Below are positions 1-8,294 of a stretch of 64,000 nt of DNA, one piece after another. The DNA comes from Clostridia bacterium (GTDB lineage Bacteria; Bacillota; Clostridia; Oscillospirales; Acutalibacteraceae): assembly GCA_017522225.1 (NCBI GenBank), contig JAFWZR010000013.1:62001-126000 (forward strand), read 5' to 3'. Positions within the stretch are counted from its first letter, which is position 1. Each line of letters starts with the position of its first letter. The notes beneath the pieces are model-generated. The model saw only the letters and a list, made by a program, of their open reading frames with translations, was not told the DNA's origin and ran no database searches. A program made the position numbers and the translations under genes.

Positions 1-1056
1 AGCCTCCTCCTGAGTCGGCTCACCGACCGTAACAGGCTGAAAGCGTCTTTCGAGTGCAGAATCCTTTTCGATGTTCTTTCGGTACTCCTCAAGCGTTGTT
101 GCACCTATTACCTGCATTTCTCCGCGGGCAAGTGCGGGTTTGAGGATGTTTGCCGCATCGACAGCACCCTCAGCTGAGCCTGCACCGATGAGATTGTGCA
201 CCTCATCAATGAAAAGGATCACATTTTCTGACTTCGCCACTTCGTCCATGGCAGCCTTGATGCGTTCCTCAAAATCACCGCGGTACTTTGTGCCTGCAAC
301 CATACCTGTGATATCAAGCGCGACAATTCGTTTATCCCGCAGAAGCTCGGGAACCTCGCCTGAAGAAATTTTGAGCGCAAGCCCCTCTGCTATTGCGGTT
401 TTACCGACTCCCGGTTCACCGACAAGGCAAGGGTTGTTCTTTGTTCATCTGCTGAGAATCTGGATAACACGGTCAATTTCCTTCTGTCTGCCGATAACAG
501 GGTCGATTTTACCCTCTTTCGCAACCGCGGTAAGGTCTCTGCCGAATTTGTCAAGCGTAGGTGTCGATGCTGCAGCTTTTGGCTTTTGTGCTGACTTAGG
601 CGATACAATTGACTTGCTGCTGAAAAAATTACGAGTAAGATCTGTTGCAAAGCCGTTTGCACCGACGCCGAGTTTTTCCAGCACATCAACGGCATAACAG
701 CTGGTATCCTTTACAATCGCAAGCAGAATGTGTTCGGTTCCGACATAATTCTGTTCCATACTTTTTGCCACTGCAACTGCATTTTCAATAATTCTTTTGC
801 TTCTTGGCGTGAAATCGTTCGGTGACAAAACAGTAGGAGAACCCACACCGACATTTTCCTTGATTTCTTTTTCTATTTTTTCAGATGTTATCGACTCAGC
901 CTTGAGTGAGCTTTCCGCAACGCTGCCTTCTGTTACTGCGAGGCCGTAGAGCAGATGCTCGGAACCGATATAAGTATGGCCAAGTCGTTCAGCAAAGCTG
1001 ATAGCTGAGTTAAGCGCAGCGTTTGCCTTCTGTGAAAAACCTGTGAATTTGTACAT
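1..1056 (-). pseudogene. clpC: ClpC AAA+ unfoldase, 3'-truncated by the window edge, in-frame TGA at codon 204
   Basis: Hsp100 ATPase that unfolds substrates for ClpP; in Firmicutes it works with McsB on phospho-arginine-tagged proteins. The start at 1056 has a good ribosome site (GGGAGG). Residues 1-140 form the double Clp N-domain. The reading frame then meets TGA at 445-447, exactly where the family has the second Arg of the SRRTKNN motif (CGA to TGA would explain it). Beyond the stop the same frame stays open to the window edge for 148 codons and encodes a normal NBD1: Walker A GEPGVGKT, Walker B LFIDEVH, and the YRGDFEER and ALERRFQP motifs. Only one base is therefore out of place. Other genes here end in TGA, so a recoded UGA is unlikely. 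It is either a real nonsense mutation leaving a free N-domain, or a sequencing or assembly error. Identity is near certain; the disruption is not. Confidence 0.85.
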
Positions 1057-1082
1057 TTTATTTTCCTCCCTTAATCCGTTTT

Positions 1083-1111
1083 AAAAAGCTCCGTCAGATA
1101 CGGAGCTTTTT
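1083..1111 (-). terminator. Intra-operon terminator between mcsB and clpC
   Basis: A perfect 12-bp stem (1083-1094 with 1100-1111) with a 5-nt loop. On the minus strand it is followed by a T run. It lies between the mcsB stop and the clpC ribosome site, so clpC would be expressed by partial read-through. I see no separate clpC promoter in the 57-nt gap. Confidence 0.75.
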
Positions 1112-1113
1112 GT

Positions 1114-2121
1114 TTATTCAAGAGCTTCTCTTACCCACTTTGCACGAAGAATATCCCTCTGTTGTGAGGTGAACTCCTTACCCTCTGCAGCATTGATTGT
1201 TGCCGGCTGAACCCTGATGGTAAGCTCGTTGAGCTTCGTGATATCGTAATCGATAGCTTTATTTGAGATACCCATTCTTACAAGTGACGAAAGCTCCATA
1301 AATTCGTCACCGCTGAGCACTCTTGCGTTTTGGAGTATACCCCATGCACGGAAGATTCTGTCCTCCTCGACGGGATTCTCAATAAGCTTTTCAGCCGCTG
1401 CTCTTTCCTGTGCAATGAGCTGAAGTGTGATTGACTGAAGGTTGTTGAGCGCAGATTCCTCGGAGATACCGAGAGTTATCTGATTGCTCAGCTGATAGAT
1501 GTCACCGCGCGGACTGCTGCCCTCTCCGTATGCACCGCGGATAACAAGACCGAGCTTTGAAACAGTTGAGGCAAGCTTGCCGATCTGACCGCATCGGGTA
1601 AGTGCGGGCAAGTGAAGCATAACTGATGCTCTCATTGCAGTGCCGAGATTTGTCGGGCACTGTGTAAGATAGCCGATTCTGTCATCGTAAGCATAGTTGA
1701 GCTTTGAAGAAATAATGTTGTCGATTTTATCCGCAACACTGTATGCCTCTTTGAGAGCAAGACCTGACATCATAACCTGAAGACGGATATGATCCTCTTC
1801 GCAAAGCATAATGCTTACTGCTTCATCATCAGTCAGAAGCAACGCTCTGCCTGCACGGTCGGATGCAAACTCGGGGCTTATGAGATGTCTTTCTGCAAGA
1901 GAGACCGCCTGTGCTCGGGTAAAGTCCTTCATCTGAGTGTAGCCAAAGCCCCAGCTGTCATCTGAAAGAATGGCATTCTTGATTTCTTCGCAGACCTTCT
2001 CCTTACCCTTTACAGTAAGACGGCACGGGAAAGGATAGTCCTCGAGATTTCTTGCAAGACGGACACGGGTGCTGATGACGATATCGCCCTCGGTGCCGTT
2101 TTCAACATACCACTTATTCAT
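1114..2121 (-). CDS. mcsB: Protein-arginine kinase McsB
   Basis: Phosphorylates arginines on proteins, marking them for ClpCP and inactivating the CtsR repressor. The 335-residue product has the ATP:guanido phosphotransferase fold: nucleotide-binding STRVRLARN near residues 17-25, an acidic EEDHIRLQ segment near 108-115, the active-site Cys155 in TQCPTNLGT, and the RGAYGEGS loop near 195. The length fits the family (about 350). Its start overlaps the end of mcsA by 8 bp, the classical coupled arrangement in ctsR operons. A terminator follows the stop. The high-confidence call rests on motifs and on the gene order ctsR-mcsA-mcsB-clpC. Confidence 0.96.
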   Translation of the reverse strand: MNKWYVENGTEGDIVISTRVRLARNLEDYPFPCRLTVKGKEKVCEEIKNAILSDDSWGFGYTQMKDFTRAQAVSLAERHLISPEFASDRAGRALLLTDDEAVSIMLCEEDHIRLQVMMSGLALKEAYSVADKIDNIISSKLNYAYDDRIGYLTQCPTNLGTAMRASVMLHLPALTRCGQIGKLASTVSKLGLVIRGAYGEGSSPRGDIYQLSNQITLGISEESALNNLQSITLQLIAQERAAAEKLIENPVEEDRIFRAWGILQNARVLSGDEFMELSSLVRMGISNKAIDYDITKLNELTIRVQPATINAAEGKEFTSQQRDILRAKWVREALE

Positions 2122-2623
2122 TCTTGTCCGCCTCCATTTCTTTTATTCTGTCACGAAGCACTGCTGCTTCTTCAAAATTCTGCTCTTCGATTGCTTTTTG
2201 CAAATCTTCCTTAAGCTTTGCAACGGGATTTATCTTCGGCTCGGTGCTTGCCTGTACGGGAACCATAGCCTGCTTACCCGTGTGCTTGATTTTGCCGTGA
2301 ATACGCTGCAAAGACGGAAGAAGCTTGTCATAAAACTTTCGGTAACAGTCTGCACAACCGAGCTTTCCGCTTTTTGCAATGTCCGAGAATGTATATCCGC
2401 ATTTCGGGCATTTCTCTTCACGCTCAGCACCGAGAAGCGGCATACTCTCGCCTAAAAGTCCGCCGAAAAATCCGTCCAGATTAAAACCGAAGCCTGAAAA
2501 CATATCTCCGTAGCCGAGATGCTCTGCACAGGAAACGCACAGATGTGTTTCTGCAGTTTCTCCGTTTACAACTCGTTTAATGTGAGTTGTAGCTTCATTT
2601 TTTCCGCAATTCTGACACAACAT
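2114..2623 (-). CDS. mcsA: McsA, zinc-binding activator of McsB
   Basis: Adaptor that binds and activates the arginine kinase McsB. The 169-residue protein has an N-terminal CxxC pair (Cys3/Cys6), a second CVSC pair near residue 30, further CPKC and CADC pairs in the middle, and a C-terminal UVR/coiled-coil motif (LKEDLQKAIEEQNFEEAAVLRD). This is the standard McsA architecture. It follows ctsR by 6 bp and overlaps mcsB by 8 bp, so the three genes are translationally coupled. The AAAGGA ribosome site sits about 9 nt before the ATG. Confidence 0.94.
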   Translation of the reverse strand: MLCQNCGKNEATTHIKRVVNGETAETHLCVSCAEHLGYGDMFSGFGFNLDGFFGGLLGESMPLLGAEREEKCPKCGYTFSDIAKSGKLGCADCYRKFYDKLLPSLQRIHGKIKHTGKQAMVPVQASTEPKINPVAKLKEDLQKAIEEQNFEEAAVLRDRIKEMEADKNE

Positions 2624-2629
2624 ATATAA

Positions 2630-3079
2630 TCATCCTTTCACGTTTAATAGCATTTGTTTAAATATTGTTGCACGGACTCTGTCTCGTATCTGCGGCGGCA
2701 GCTCACGGTAGCATTTGTCGCTTGTGGCTGTGAGTATAAGCCGTGCCGAATCAGTTGTAATAATGTCCTGATAATTAAGATTGTGAATATGTGCTCTGCA
2801 GGTTGCCTCATCAATTGCCGTACCGACATTGTTTATAACATGCATAAGCATCGCACTCTTATCATATTTTATGCGTGCGATACGGATATAACCTCCGCCT
2901 CCGCGTCTGCTTTCAACAAGATAGCCCTGCTCAGGAGTAAATCGTGAAGAAATAACATAGTTTATCTGACTCGGTACACAGCCGAGAGTCTGCGCAAGCT
3001 CGTTACGCTGAATTTCCGCCTCACCTGCATCCTGCATCATTTCGAGTATCATCTGAGCGATGACATTACTCATACTCAT
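2630..3079 (-). CDS. ctsR: CtsR, repressor of class III heat-shock genes
   Basis: Winged-helix repressor that binds tandem GGTCAAA heptads and is released on heat shock through McsB. The 149-residue product has the N-terminal helix-turn-helix and the diagnostic glycine-rich wing RGGGGYIRI near residues 59-67, followed by the C-terminal dimerisation/McsB-binding domain. It is the first gene of the operon. The promoter upstream is overlaid with CtsR-type boxes, so autoregulation is expected. Two ATGs 6 bp apart (3079 and 3073) are possible; neither has a strong Shine-Dalgarno sequence. Confidence 0.96.
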   Translation of the reverse strand: MSMSNVIAQMILEMMQDAGEAEIQRNELAQTLGCVPSQINYVISSRFTPEQGYLVESRRGGGGYIRIARIKYDKSAMLMHVINNVGTAIDEATCRAHIHNLNYQDIITTDSARLILTATSDKCYRELPPQIRDRVRATIFKQMLLNVKG

Positions 3080-3098
3080 ATCATCATCTTCTTTCGTT

Positions 3099-3174
3099 TT
3101 TGACTTTCCTTGACCTTTCTGTGATAAATTATAGACCTTCTTTGACCTTTCGTCAAAGGTCAGAAAAGGTCAGA
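3099..3174 (-). promoter_or_regulatory. Three CtsR operator boxes upstream of ctsR
   Basis: Three tandem heptad pairs with the 3-nt spacing known for CtsR. Minus-strand boxes lie at 3099-3115 (GGTCAAG-GAA-AGTCAAA) and 3131-3147 (GGTCAAA-GAA-GGTCTAT). A plus-orientation box lies at 3158-3174 (GGTCAGA-AAA-GGTCAGA). The middle box sits in the spacer of the predicted promoter and touches its -10 element. Confidence 0.85.
3128..3156 (-). promoter_or_regulatory. Sigma-A promoter of the ctsR operon
   Basis: On the minus strand: -35 TTGACG (3151-3156), 17-nt spacer, -10 TATAAT (3128-3133). The spacer contains a CtsR box, so repressor binding would block RNA polymerase directly. Confidence 0.8.
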
Positions 3175-3272
3175 ATAGGTTTTTGACGGTTTGATTTTCA
3201 AATATTTTAACCGATTTGCTTCGTTTTTCTTTATTTTTTAAGTTTTTTCTCACGATTGCTCAATTTTAACAT

Positions 3273-3306
3273 AAAAAAATCTGCAAAACCGAAGTCTTGC
3301 AGATTT
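3273..3306 (-). terminator. Terminator after the GH5 gene
   Basis: A 10-bp stem (3277-3286 with 3297-3306) followed on the minus strand by a run of T. It lies just after the GH5 stop codon and isolates that gene from the ctsR promoter region. Confidence 0.75.
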
Positions 3307-3314
3307 GACCTTTA

Positions 3315-4778
3315 TTATTTAACCTTTACCGTTACGCTGTGCTTTCCTGCAGTTGTGCTGATGAAAAGTTCGTAATTTTTGCAATCAATCGGGTAATCGG
3401 TACCGTCAACGGTTACGCTCAACACATCAAACGGTGTGCCGATGATTGTTTCTGAGCAGGAATCCGATTCCTGTGTAAAATTCAGGGTAAATGTTTTTGT
3501 TACGAGGTCGTAGTGATAGTTATCAATACTGCCTGCAACAGCCTTCGGATAAGGACGGCGGAAAACCTTCATAAGACGGTTTTCAAAGAATCCCGGAATA
3601 TATGCCCAATATGTATGGCTCCATTTATAGCCTTCGAAAACTTCAAAAAGATGCTGAATGTGCGGAAGCCAGTCATCGGTTTCATCTCCGAAGCTACCCC
3701 ATTCACCGACAATTACAGGAACACCGAGTCTTTCCTGACTGCGCTTGTGCTCGGCAAAGATACCTCCTACCCTGCCGTTGTGAGCTAATTTGTACGATGC
3801 CGTATCAACCATAAGATCATACGCGTGAGGTGCAAAAATCTGATTGTCATCACGCTTTCCGTTAACAGTAATCGGCGGTGCGGAGAACGGAATGCCGAGG
3901 TTTGAGTAGTAGCAGTTTTCCATAAAAATAAGCTTGTCGCTGTCCTCACGGATTTTTGTTGCCACTTTTGAAACGAACGGGCCGTAAACCTGTGTATCAA
4001 AATTTCTTATAAGCTCGTCGGCAGATTTTGTAATTCTGCGGAACGGAGGATACTCAATGTGCGTAAGCACCTTGCCGATCGGATCTTCCTTGTCAAAAAG
4101 CTCTTTGATAAGATCAGTTTTCTTTACATCCTTGTCAAAAAGAACTGTCTTGATCGCACCTACAACAATCTTTTTGAACACCTTACCGCCCGGAGTACCG
4201 GGGAACGGCTCATTCATAACATCAAAGCCGATAACAGCAGGCTTGTTACCAAGCTTTTTAACAACATAAGACCAACAGTCTGCGTAGTAATCCTGAAGGC
4301 CCTTGCCGTTCACCTTACGGTTTGCCCAGAAATTATCAAATGCGGTGTGACAAGCCTTGCCCCAGAAATAACCCTCTGCCCAGACAAAGCGTGTCGGCTT
4401 TACCTTGACACCGTCAAGCAACACCGCCCACTCAGGTGCACCGTCGGAATTCGTAACGGAAGAATACAAATCCTGATGCATATCAAGAAAAGCGTAGATG
4501 TTATATTTTTCAAAAAGGTCGAGCACCTTTTCAAGTGCATCAATGTAAGCGTTGTTATACTCATTGGGCTTCGGCTCAAGCTTTGCCCAGGTAAATCCGA
4601 GGCGGATGAGATTGACACCGTTTGCAGCAATCTTCTGAATCATAGCCTCATCAAGATCGGGAACAATCTGCTCACCCGGTGTATAATCGCTTTTGTCGCA
4701 GAAATTCACACCGTGAAAAATTCGTTCTCTTCCCTTGTCATCAACAAGAATCTGTCGGAATGCTCTGATTTTATCCAT
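3315..4778 (-). CDS. Glycoside hydrolase family 5, endoglycoceramidase-like
   Basis: Retaining glycosidase, probably acting on a glycosphingolipid-like or related glycoside. The 487-residue protein has a TIM barrel with the acid/base Glu190 in FDVMNEP, His318 in APHAY, and the nucleophile Glu359 in VIVGEWGSFG. These are the two catalytic glutamates of clan GH-A. A beta-sandwich-like tail (about residues 400-487) matches the layout of bacterial endoglycoceramidases. There is no signal peptide, which is unusual because characterised members are mostly secreted, so an intracellular beta-glucosidase acting on imported glycosides is also possible. It is transcribed alone, divergently from the SGNH hydrolase gene. 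The family call is firm; the substrate is inferred. Confidence 0.8.
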   Translation of the reverse strand: MDKIRAFRQILVDDKGRERIFHGVNFCDKSDYTPGEQIVPDLDEAMIQKIAANGVNLIRLGFTWAKLEPKPNEYNNAYIDALEKVLDLFEKYNIYAFLDMHQDLYSSVTNSDGAPEWAVLLDGVKVKPTRFVWAEGYFWGKACHTAFDNFWANRKVNGKGLQDYYADCWSYVVKKLGNKPAVIGFDVMNEPFPGTPGGKVFKKIVVGAIKTVLFDKDVKKTDLIKELFDKEDPIGKVLTHIEYPPFRRITKSADELIRNFDTQVYGPFVSKVATKIREDSDKLIFMENCYYSNLGIPFSAPPITVNGKRDDNQIFAPHAYDLMVDTASYKLAHNGRVGGIFAEHKRSQERLGVPVIVGEWGSFGDETDDWLPHIQHLFEVFEGYKWSHTYWAYIPGFFENRLMKVFRRPYPKAVAGSIDNYHYDLVTKTFTLNFTQESDSCSETIIGTPFDVLSVTVDGTDYPIDCKNYELFISTTAGKHSVTVKVK

Positions 4779-4862
4779 AACTAAACCTCACTGTTTATTA
4801 TTATTTTGATTGTAACATTTTTTTGTAACGAATGCAACCATACATCGCTTGCGGATTATCTA

Positions 4863-4891
4863 TTGCAATAAAACATAAAAAATGGTATATT
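4863..4891 (+). promoter_or_regulatory. Promoter of the SGNH hydrolase gene
   Basis: TTGCAA (4863-4868), 17-nt spacer, TATATT (4886-4891), about 30 bp before the ATG. Confidence 0.55.
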
Positions 4892-4921
4892 TCAAAAAAA
4901 AAGTATAAAGGGGTTAAGAGT

Positions 4922-5770
4922 ATGAAAAAGTTCATTTCCGTTATTCTTACTATAGCTTTATGTGTCGGAGCACTCAGCGTTTGTGTTTTTGCCGCAGACA
5001 AAACAGTTTATCTTGTTCTCGGCGATTCTATCGCATACGGCTCAGGTCTTGCCAATCCGACTCAGGCTTGTTACGGCAGGATTGTTGCTGATACCAACGA
5101 CTACGAGTACATTAACTATGCCGTACCCGGTCACACAACCACAAATCTTATCGGGCGTCTTGCTGAGCCTGAGGTTGTCGAAGCGGTTAAAAAGGCAGAC
5201 ATCATCAGCATTTCTATCGGCGGAAACGATTTTCTGCTCGGAAACCTGATTGAGCTTATCTTTAATGCGATGGTGCTTAACGATTACTCGAATTTTGATG
5301 CCATTGCAAACGGATTCTATAACAATTTAGACATCATTATTGATACAATCAACGCAAACAACGAGGACGCTGTTATTCTTATGCAGACTCTTTACAATCC
5401 GCAGTCAGGTTATCTGCGCGACCCGTATCAGAAGGCTGCTGACAGACTGAATGCTGAAATTGAGCGCTATGCCAAGGAAAATCCCGATGAAATTGTAATT
5501 GTTGATGTGGGCACAGCTCTCGGTGACGACCTTGACAACTATGCCGCAGACGATATACATCCGAGTGCAAAGGGTAACGAAATCATTGCATCCGAGACAC
5601 TTGCAGTTCTTGCAGTGCTCGGTCTTGGCAGCGACGCACCTGCAGTTATCACAACTCCCGGTGAGGATATAGATATTCCGATTTTCTTCACTGCTTTTCT
5701 TGATGTATACGCTACTGTTTTCCATTACTTAGGTCTTATTTACAGCCTGATTTCGGGTATCTTGGTTTAA
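4922..5770 (+). CDS. Secreted, membrane-anchored SGNH/GDSL hydrolase
   Basis: Esterase or deacetylase of the SGNH superfamily, predicted to act outside the cell on acyl or acetyl esters of glycans or lipids. The ATG at 4922 is preferred over an upstream in-frame ATG at 4832: it follows an AAAGGGG ribosome site and opens a clean signal peptide (KKFISVILTIALCVGALSV, cleavage after VFA near residue 24). Block I GDSIAYG carries nucleophile Ser36, block III GGND lies at 100-103, and the C-terminal DDIHPS supplies the Asp-His pair. A hydrophobic C-terminus (about 255-282) probably anchors the 282-residue protein to the membrane. The substrate cannot be read from sequence. Confidence 0.82.
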   Translation: MKKFISVILTIALCVGALSVCVFAADKTVYLVLGDSIAYGSGLANPTQACYGRIVADTNDYEYINYAVPGHTTTNLIGRLAEPEVVEAVKKADIISISIGGNDFLLGNLIELIFNAMVLNDYSNFDAIANGFYNNLDIIIDTINANNEDAVILMQTLYNPQSGYLRDPYQKAADRLNAEIERYAKENPDEIVIVDVGTALGDDLDNYAADDIHPSAKGNEIIASETLAVLAVLGLGSDAPAVITTPGEDIDIPIFFTAFLDVYATVFHYLGLIYSLISGILV

Positions 5771-5848
5771 AAAGTTCTGTTGCAGCATTTTGGCTTGTTG
5801 ACAAAAAACTTTGCAAATGCTAAAATGGATTGTAATGAGATTGATTTT

Positions 5849-5890
5849 ATCGGCATCAGTCCTTTACGGGCTGATGCCGATATTTTGTTT
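5849..5890 (+). terminator. Terminator between the SGNH gene and the FAD dehydrogenase
   Basis: An 11-bp stem (5849-5859 with 5871-5881) followed by a T-rich stretch. It ends only about 15 bp before the next start codon, and the downstream ribosome site (GGAGG) directly follows the T run. Confidence 0.7.
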
Positions 5891-5904
5891 TTGGAGGTTT
5901 CTTT

Positions 5905-7296
5905 ATGAAAACAGATGTTGTTATCATCGGTGCGGGTCCTGCCGGTATTTTTACGGCACTTGAAATGATCCGTAACGGGACTAAAAAGCACATCATTATT
6001 GTCGAAAAGGGTCAGTCTGTCGAAAACAGACACTGCCCGAAATCAAAAACAAAAAAATGTGTAACCTGCAAGCCGTATTGCCACATCACAACAGGCTTTT
6101 CGGGTGCGGGTGCATTCTCTGACGGTAAGCTTTCCTTAAGCTACGAGGTAGGCGGCGACCTTCCGTCTCTCATCGGTGAGGTGCTTGCACAGGAAACCAT
6201 TGATTATACCGATAAAATCTACCTCGAATTTGGCGCAGATACCAAAATTGAAGGTGTAAGCAACCCTGATGCCGTAAAGAAAATCCGTTCACGCGCAATT
6301 CAGGCAGGTCTTAAGCTTGTTGACTGTCCCATCCGTCACCTCGGTACGGAAAAGGCACAGGACATCTACCTTGCAATTGAAAAATATCTTATCGCAAACG
6401 GTGTTGAGATTATGTTCGGCTGCGAATGCTCGGACATTATCCTTGACGGCAAGAAATGTAACGGTGCAATCATCCGTGACAATCACGGCAAGGAATTTGA
6501 GATTTTTGCCGGCAAGACGATTGTTGCAACAGGCAGAAGAGGTGCAGAATGGCTTGAAAAAATCTGCGGTGAGCACGACATCGCACACCTGCCCGGTACG
6601 GTTGACATCGGTGTACGCGTTGAGGTGCGTAACGAGGTTATGGAAGAGGTTAACGAGGTGCTTTATGAGTCAAAGCTTATCGGCTATCCCCGTCCCTTCA
6701 AAAACAAGGTTCGTACCTTCTGTCAGAATCCCGGCGGCTTTGTAAGTCAGGAAAACTACGACAATAACCTTGCAGTTGTTAACGGTCATTCCTACAAGGA
6801 GCTAAAGTCCGACAACACCAACCTTGCAATTCTTTGCTCACATAATTTCTCGCATCCGTTCAATCAGCCGATTTCCTACGCACAGAAGGTCGGCGAGCTG
6901 ACAAATATGCTTGGTACGGGACACATTCTTGTTCAGCGCTTCGGTGATATTCTTGACGGTAAGCGTACATGGGAAAAAGAGCTTTATTTCTCCAACCTCA
7001 AGCCGACACTTCCCGATGCGGTTGCAGGTGATATAACCGCCGCAATGCCGTACAGAGCGATGACAAACATCATCAGCTTCATTCAGGCAGTTGACCACGT
7101 TGCTCCCGGTTTTGCATCGTATGAAACCCTTCTTTACTCCCCTGAACTTAAATTCTACAGCAACAGAGTCAAGATGGACAGCAGCTTCAACACCAATGTC
7201 GAAAATCTTCACTGTCTCGGTGATTCAAGCGGTTGGACAAGAGGTCTTATGATGGCATCCGTTATGGGTGTGCTGATGGGCAGACAGATTTATTAA
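5905..7296 (+). CDS. FAD-dependent dehydrogenase (COG2509-like)
   Basis: Cytosolic flavoprotein of unknown substrate. The 463-residue protein starts with a Rossmann FAD-binding motif VVIIGAGPAGIFTALEM (residues 5-21). A Cys-rich CVTCKPYC segment and GFSGAGAFSDGKLS follow, both hallmarks of this uncharacterised family. The C-terminal HCLGDSSGWTRGLMMAS is the second FAD-contact region. It is a single gene bounded by terminators on both sides. Members are annotated as NAD(FAD)-utilising dehydrogenases; the true reaction is not established, so no symbol is given. Confidence 0.85.
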   Translation: MKTDVVIIGAGPAGIFTALEMIRNGTKKHIIIVEKGQSVENRHCPKSKTKKCVTCKPYCHITTGFSGAGAFSDGKLSLSYEVGGDLPSLIGEVLAQETIDYTDKIYLEFGADTKIEGVSNPDAVKKIRSRAIQAGLKLVDCPIRHLGTEKAQDIYLAIEKYLIANGVEIMFGCECSDIILDGKKCNGAIIRDNHGKEFEIFAGKTIVATGRRGAEWLEKICGEHDIAHLPGTVDIGVRVEVRNEVMEEVNEVLYESKLIGYPRPFKNKVRTFCQNPGGFVSQENYDNNLAVVNGHSYKELKSDNTNLAILCSHNFSHPFNQPISYAQKVGELTNMLGTGHILVQRFGDILDGKRTWEKELYFSNLKPTLPDAVAGDITAAMPYRAMTNIISFIQAVDHVAPGFASYETLLYSPELKFYSNRVKMDSSFNTNVENLHCLGDSSGWTRGLMMASVMGVLMGRQIY

Positions 7297-7311
7297 AAGA
7301 TATTCCAAAAG

Positions 7312-7354
7312 AAAAATACCAACGGTTCAGAGCAGCCGTTGGTATTTTTGTTTT
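7312..7354. terminator. Bidirectional terminator
   Basis: A perfect 14-bp stem (7312-7325 with 7336-7349) with A-rich and T-rich flanks. It serves both the FAD dehydrogenase (plus) and the phosphatase-like gene (minus), which converge here. Confidence 0.85.
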
Positions 7355-7371
7355 TAAGCCCGAATTTTATG

Positions 7372-8160
7372 TCAGATAACTTTATAGAAGTGGACTATAT
7401 TCATATCCTCAGGCATCATAAGTCCGTGACTGCCTGCTTCGCCGTCAATCTCATGACAGCCGTGGTCAGGTGCAAATCCGAGAAGAGTTTTATGCTCTGA
7501 CCAATTCTCACGGATCGCCTCGGCAAAAGCTTCGTAAGCACTTGCATTGTGTCTGAGCGCCTCAATTGCTTCCTCACCCTCGGGGCCTACACGGTGCATT
7601 CTGCCGTCGTAATTGCCGTTATACACACAGATAAGGTCATATTTATCCTCCTTGATAAGTTCAAGCGCCTTTGCATTCGCTTCATCGGGAGTTTCTACAA
7701 TAAAATAGTCCATTTCACGCTCGAGGAAAATCTTTGACATACTGTCGTTTCCCGTTGAAACGATGCACGGCTTTTTGCCCGCACGGATAAGCACGTCAAA
7801 CACGCTGTCAGTTTTCACAACAGGCTTGGTATATGACTGAATGCCGTGAATATCGGGTGTTGCGCCTGTATACATTGTTGCAAAGCAGACAGGTGTGACG
7901 GACGGCATCACGGTCTGTAACGGCAGAGTGACATCTGCATTCAGCATAACAGGTGTGAAAAGGTCTGTATATTTTTCAAAAATCCAGAGTGCAACAGCAT
8001 CAGGATTGTACATAAAAACACGGTCTATGCTTTTGCCGTGAGTAAGCTTTTTTAAAACATCAATGGGGTTATCTGCACTTTCGGGTGCGTCAACGCCGAG
8101 TGCATTACAGACTGACGCTGCAACACCTGTCAGCTTCAAAGGACAGAATAAATCTAACAT
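7372..8160 (-). CDS. Alkaline-phosphatase-superfamily (nucleotide pyrophosphatase-like) hydrolase
   Basis: Metal-dependent phosphodiesterase or phosphatase-like protein of 262 residues. The PSVTPVCFATMYTGATPDIHG segment matches the nucleophile and HG region of the NPP/phosphoglycerate-mutase-like fold. YDGRMHRVG gives an Asp/His metal ligand pair and APDHGCHE the second metal site. It is shorter than typical NPPs (about 400) and has no signal peptide, so it is probably cytosolic. Substrate unknown. It is transcribed alone and converges on the FAD dehydrogenase gene. Confidence 0.72.
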   Translation of the reverse strand: MLDLFCPLKLTGVAASVCNALGVDAPESADNPIDVLKKLTHGKSIDRVFMYNPDAVALWIFEKYTDLFTPVMLNADVTLPLQTVMPSVTPVCFATMYTGATPDIHGIQSYTKPVVKTDSVFDVLIRAGKKPCIVSTGNDSMSKIFLEREMDYFIVETPDEANAKALELIKEDKYDLICVYNGNYDGRMHRVGPEGEEAIEALRHNASAYEAFAEAIRENWSEHKTLLGFAPDHGCHEIDGEAGSHGLMMPEDMNIVHFYKVI

Positions 8161-8294
8161 TATAAATCACCTCAGAAAAATTATATTACATTTTAATTTT
8201 GTGTCAACAAATTATTTACAAATATTTCACTTGATTTTATTGTGCAAATAATGTAATCTATATCTGTAAGATTAAACAAATCCACGGAGGTAAA

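Noticed and set aside
71-697. Long plus-strand open frame opposite clpC
   Set aside because: It is the antisense shadow of the ClpC coding frame, which is strongly supported by family motifs on the minus strand.
4059-4784. A 241-codon plus-strand open frame opposite the GH5 gene
   Set aside because: Antisense shadow. The minus strand carries both catalytic glutamates and the full barrel.
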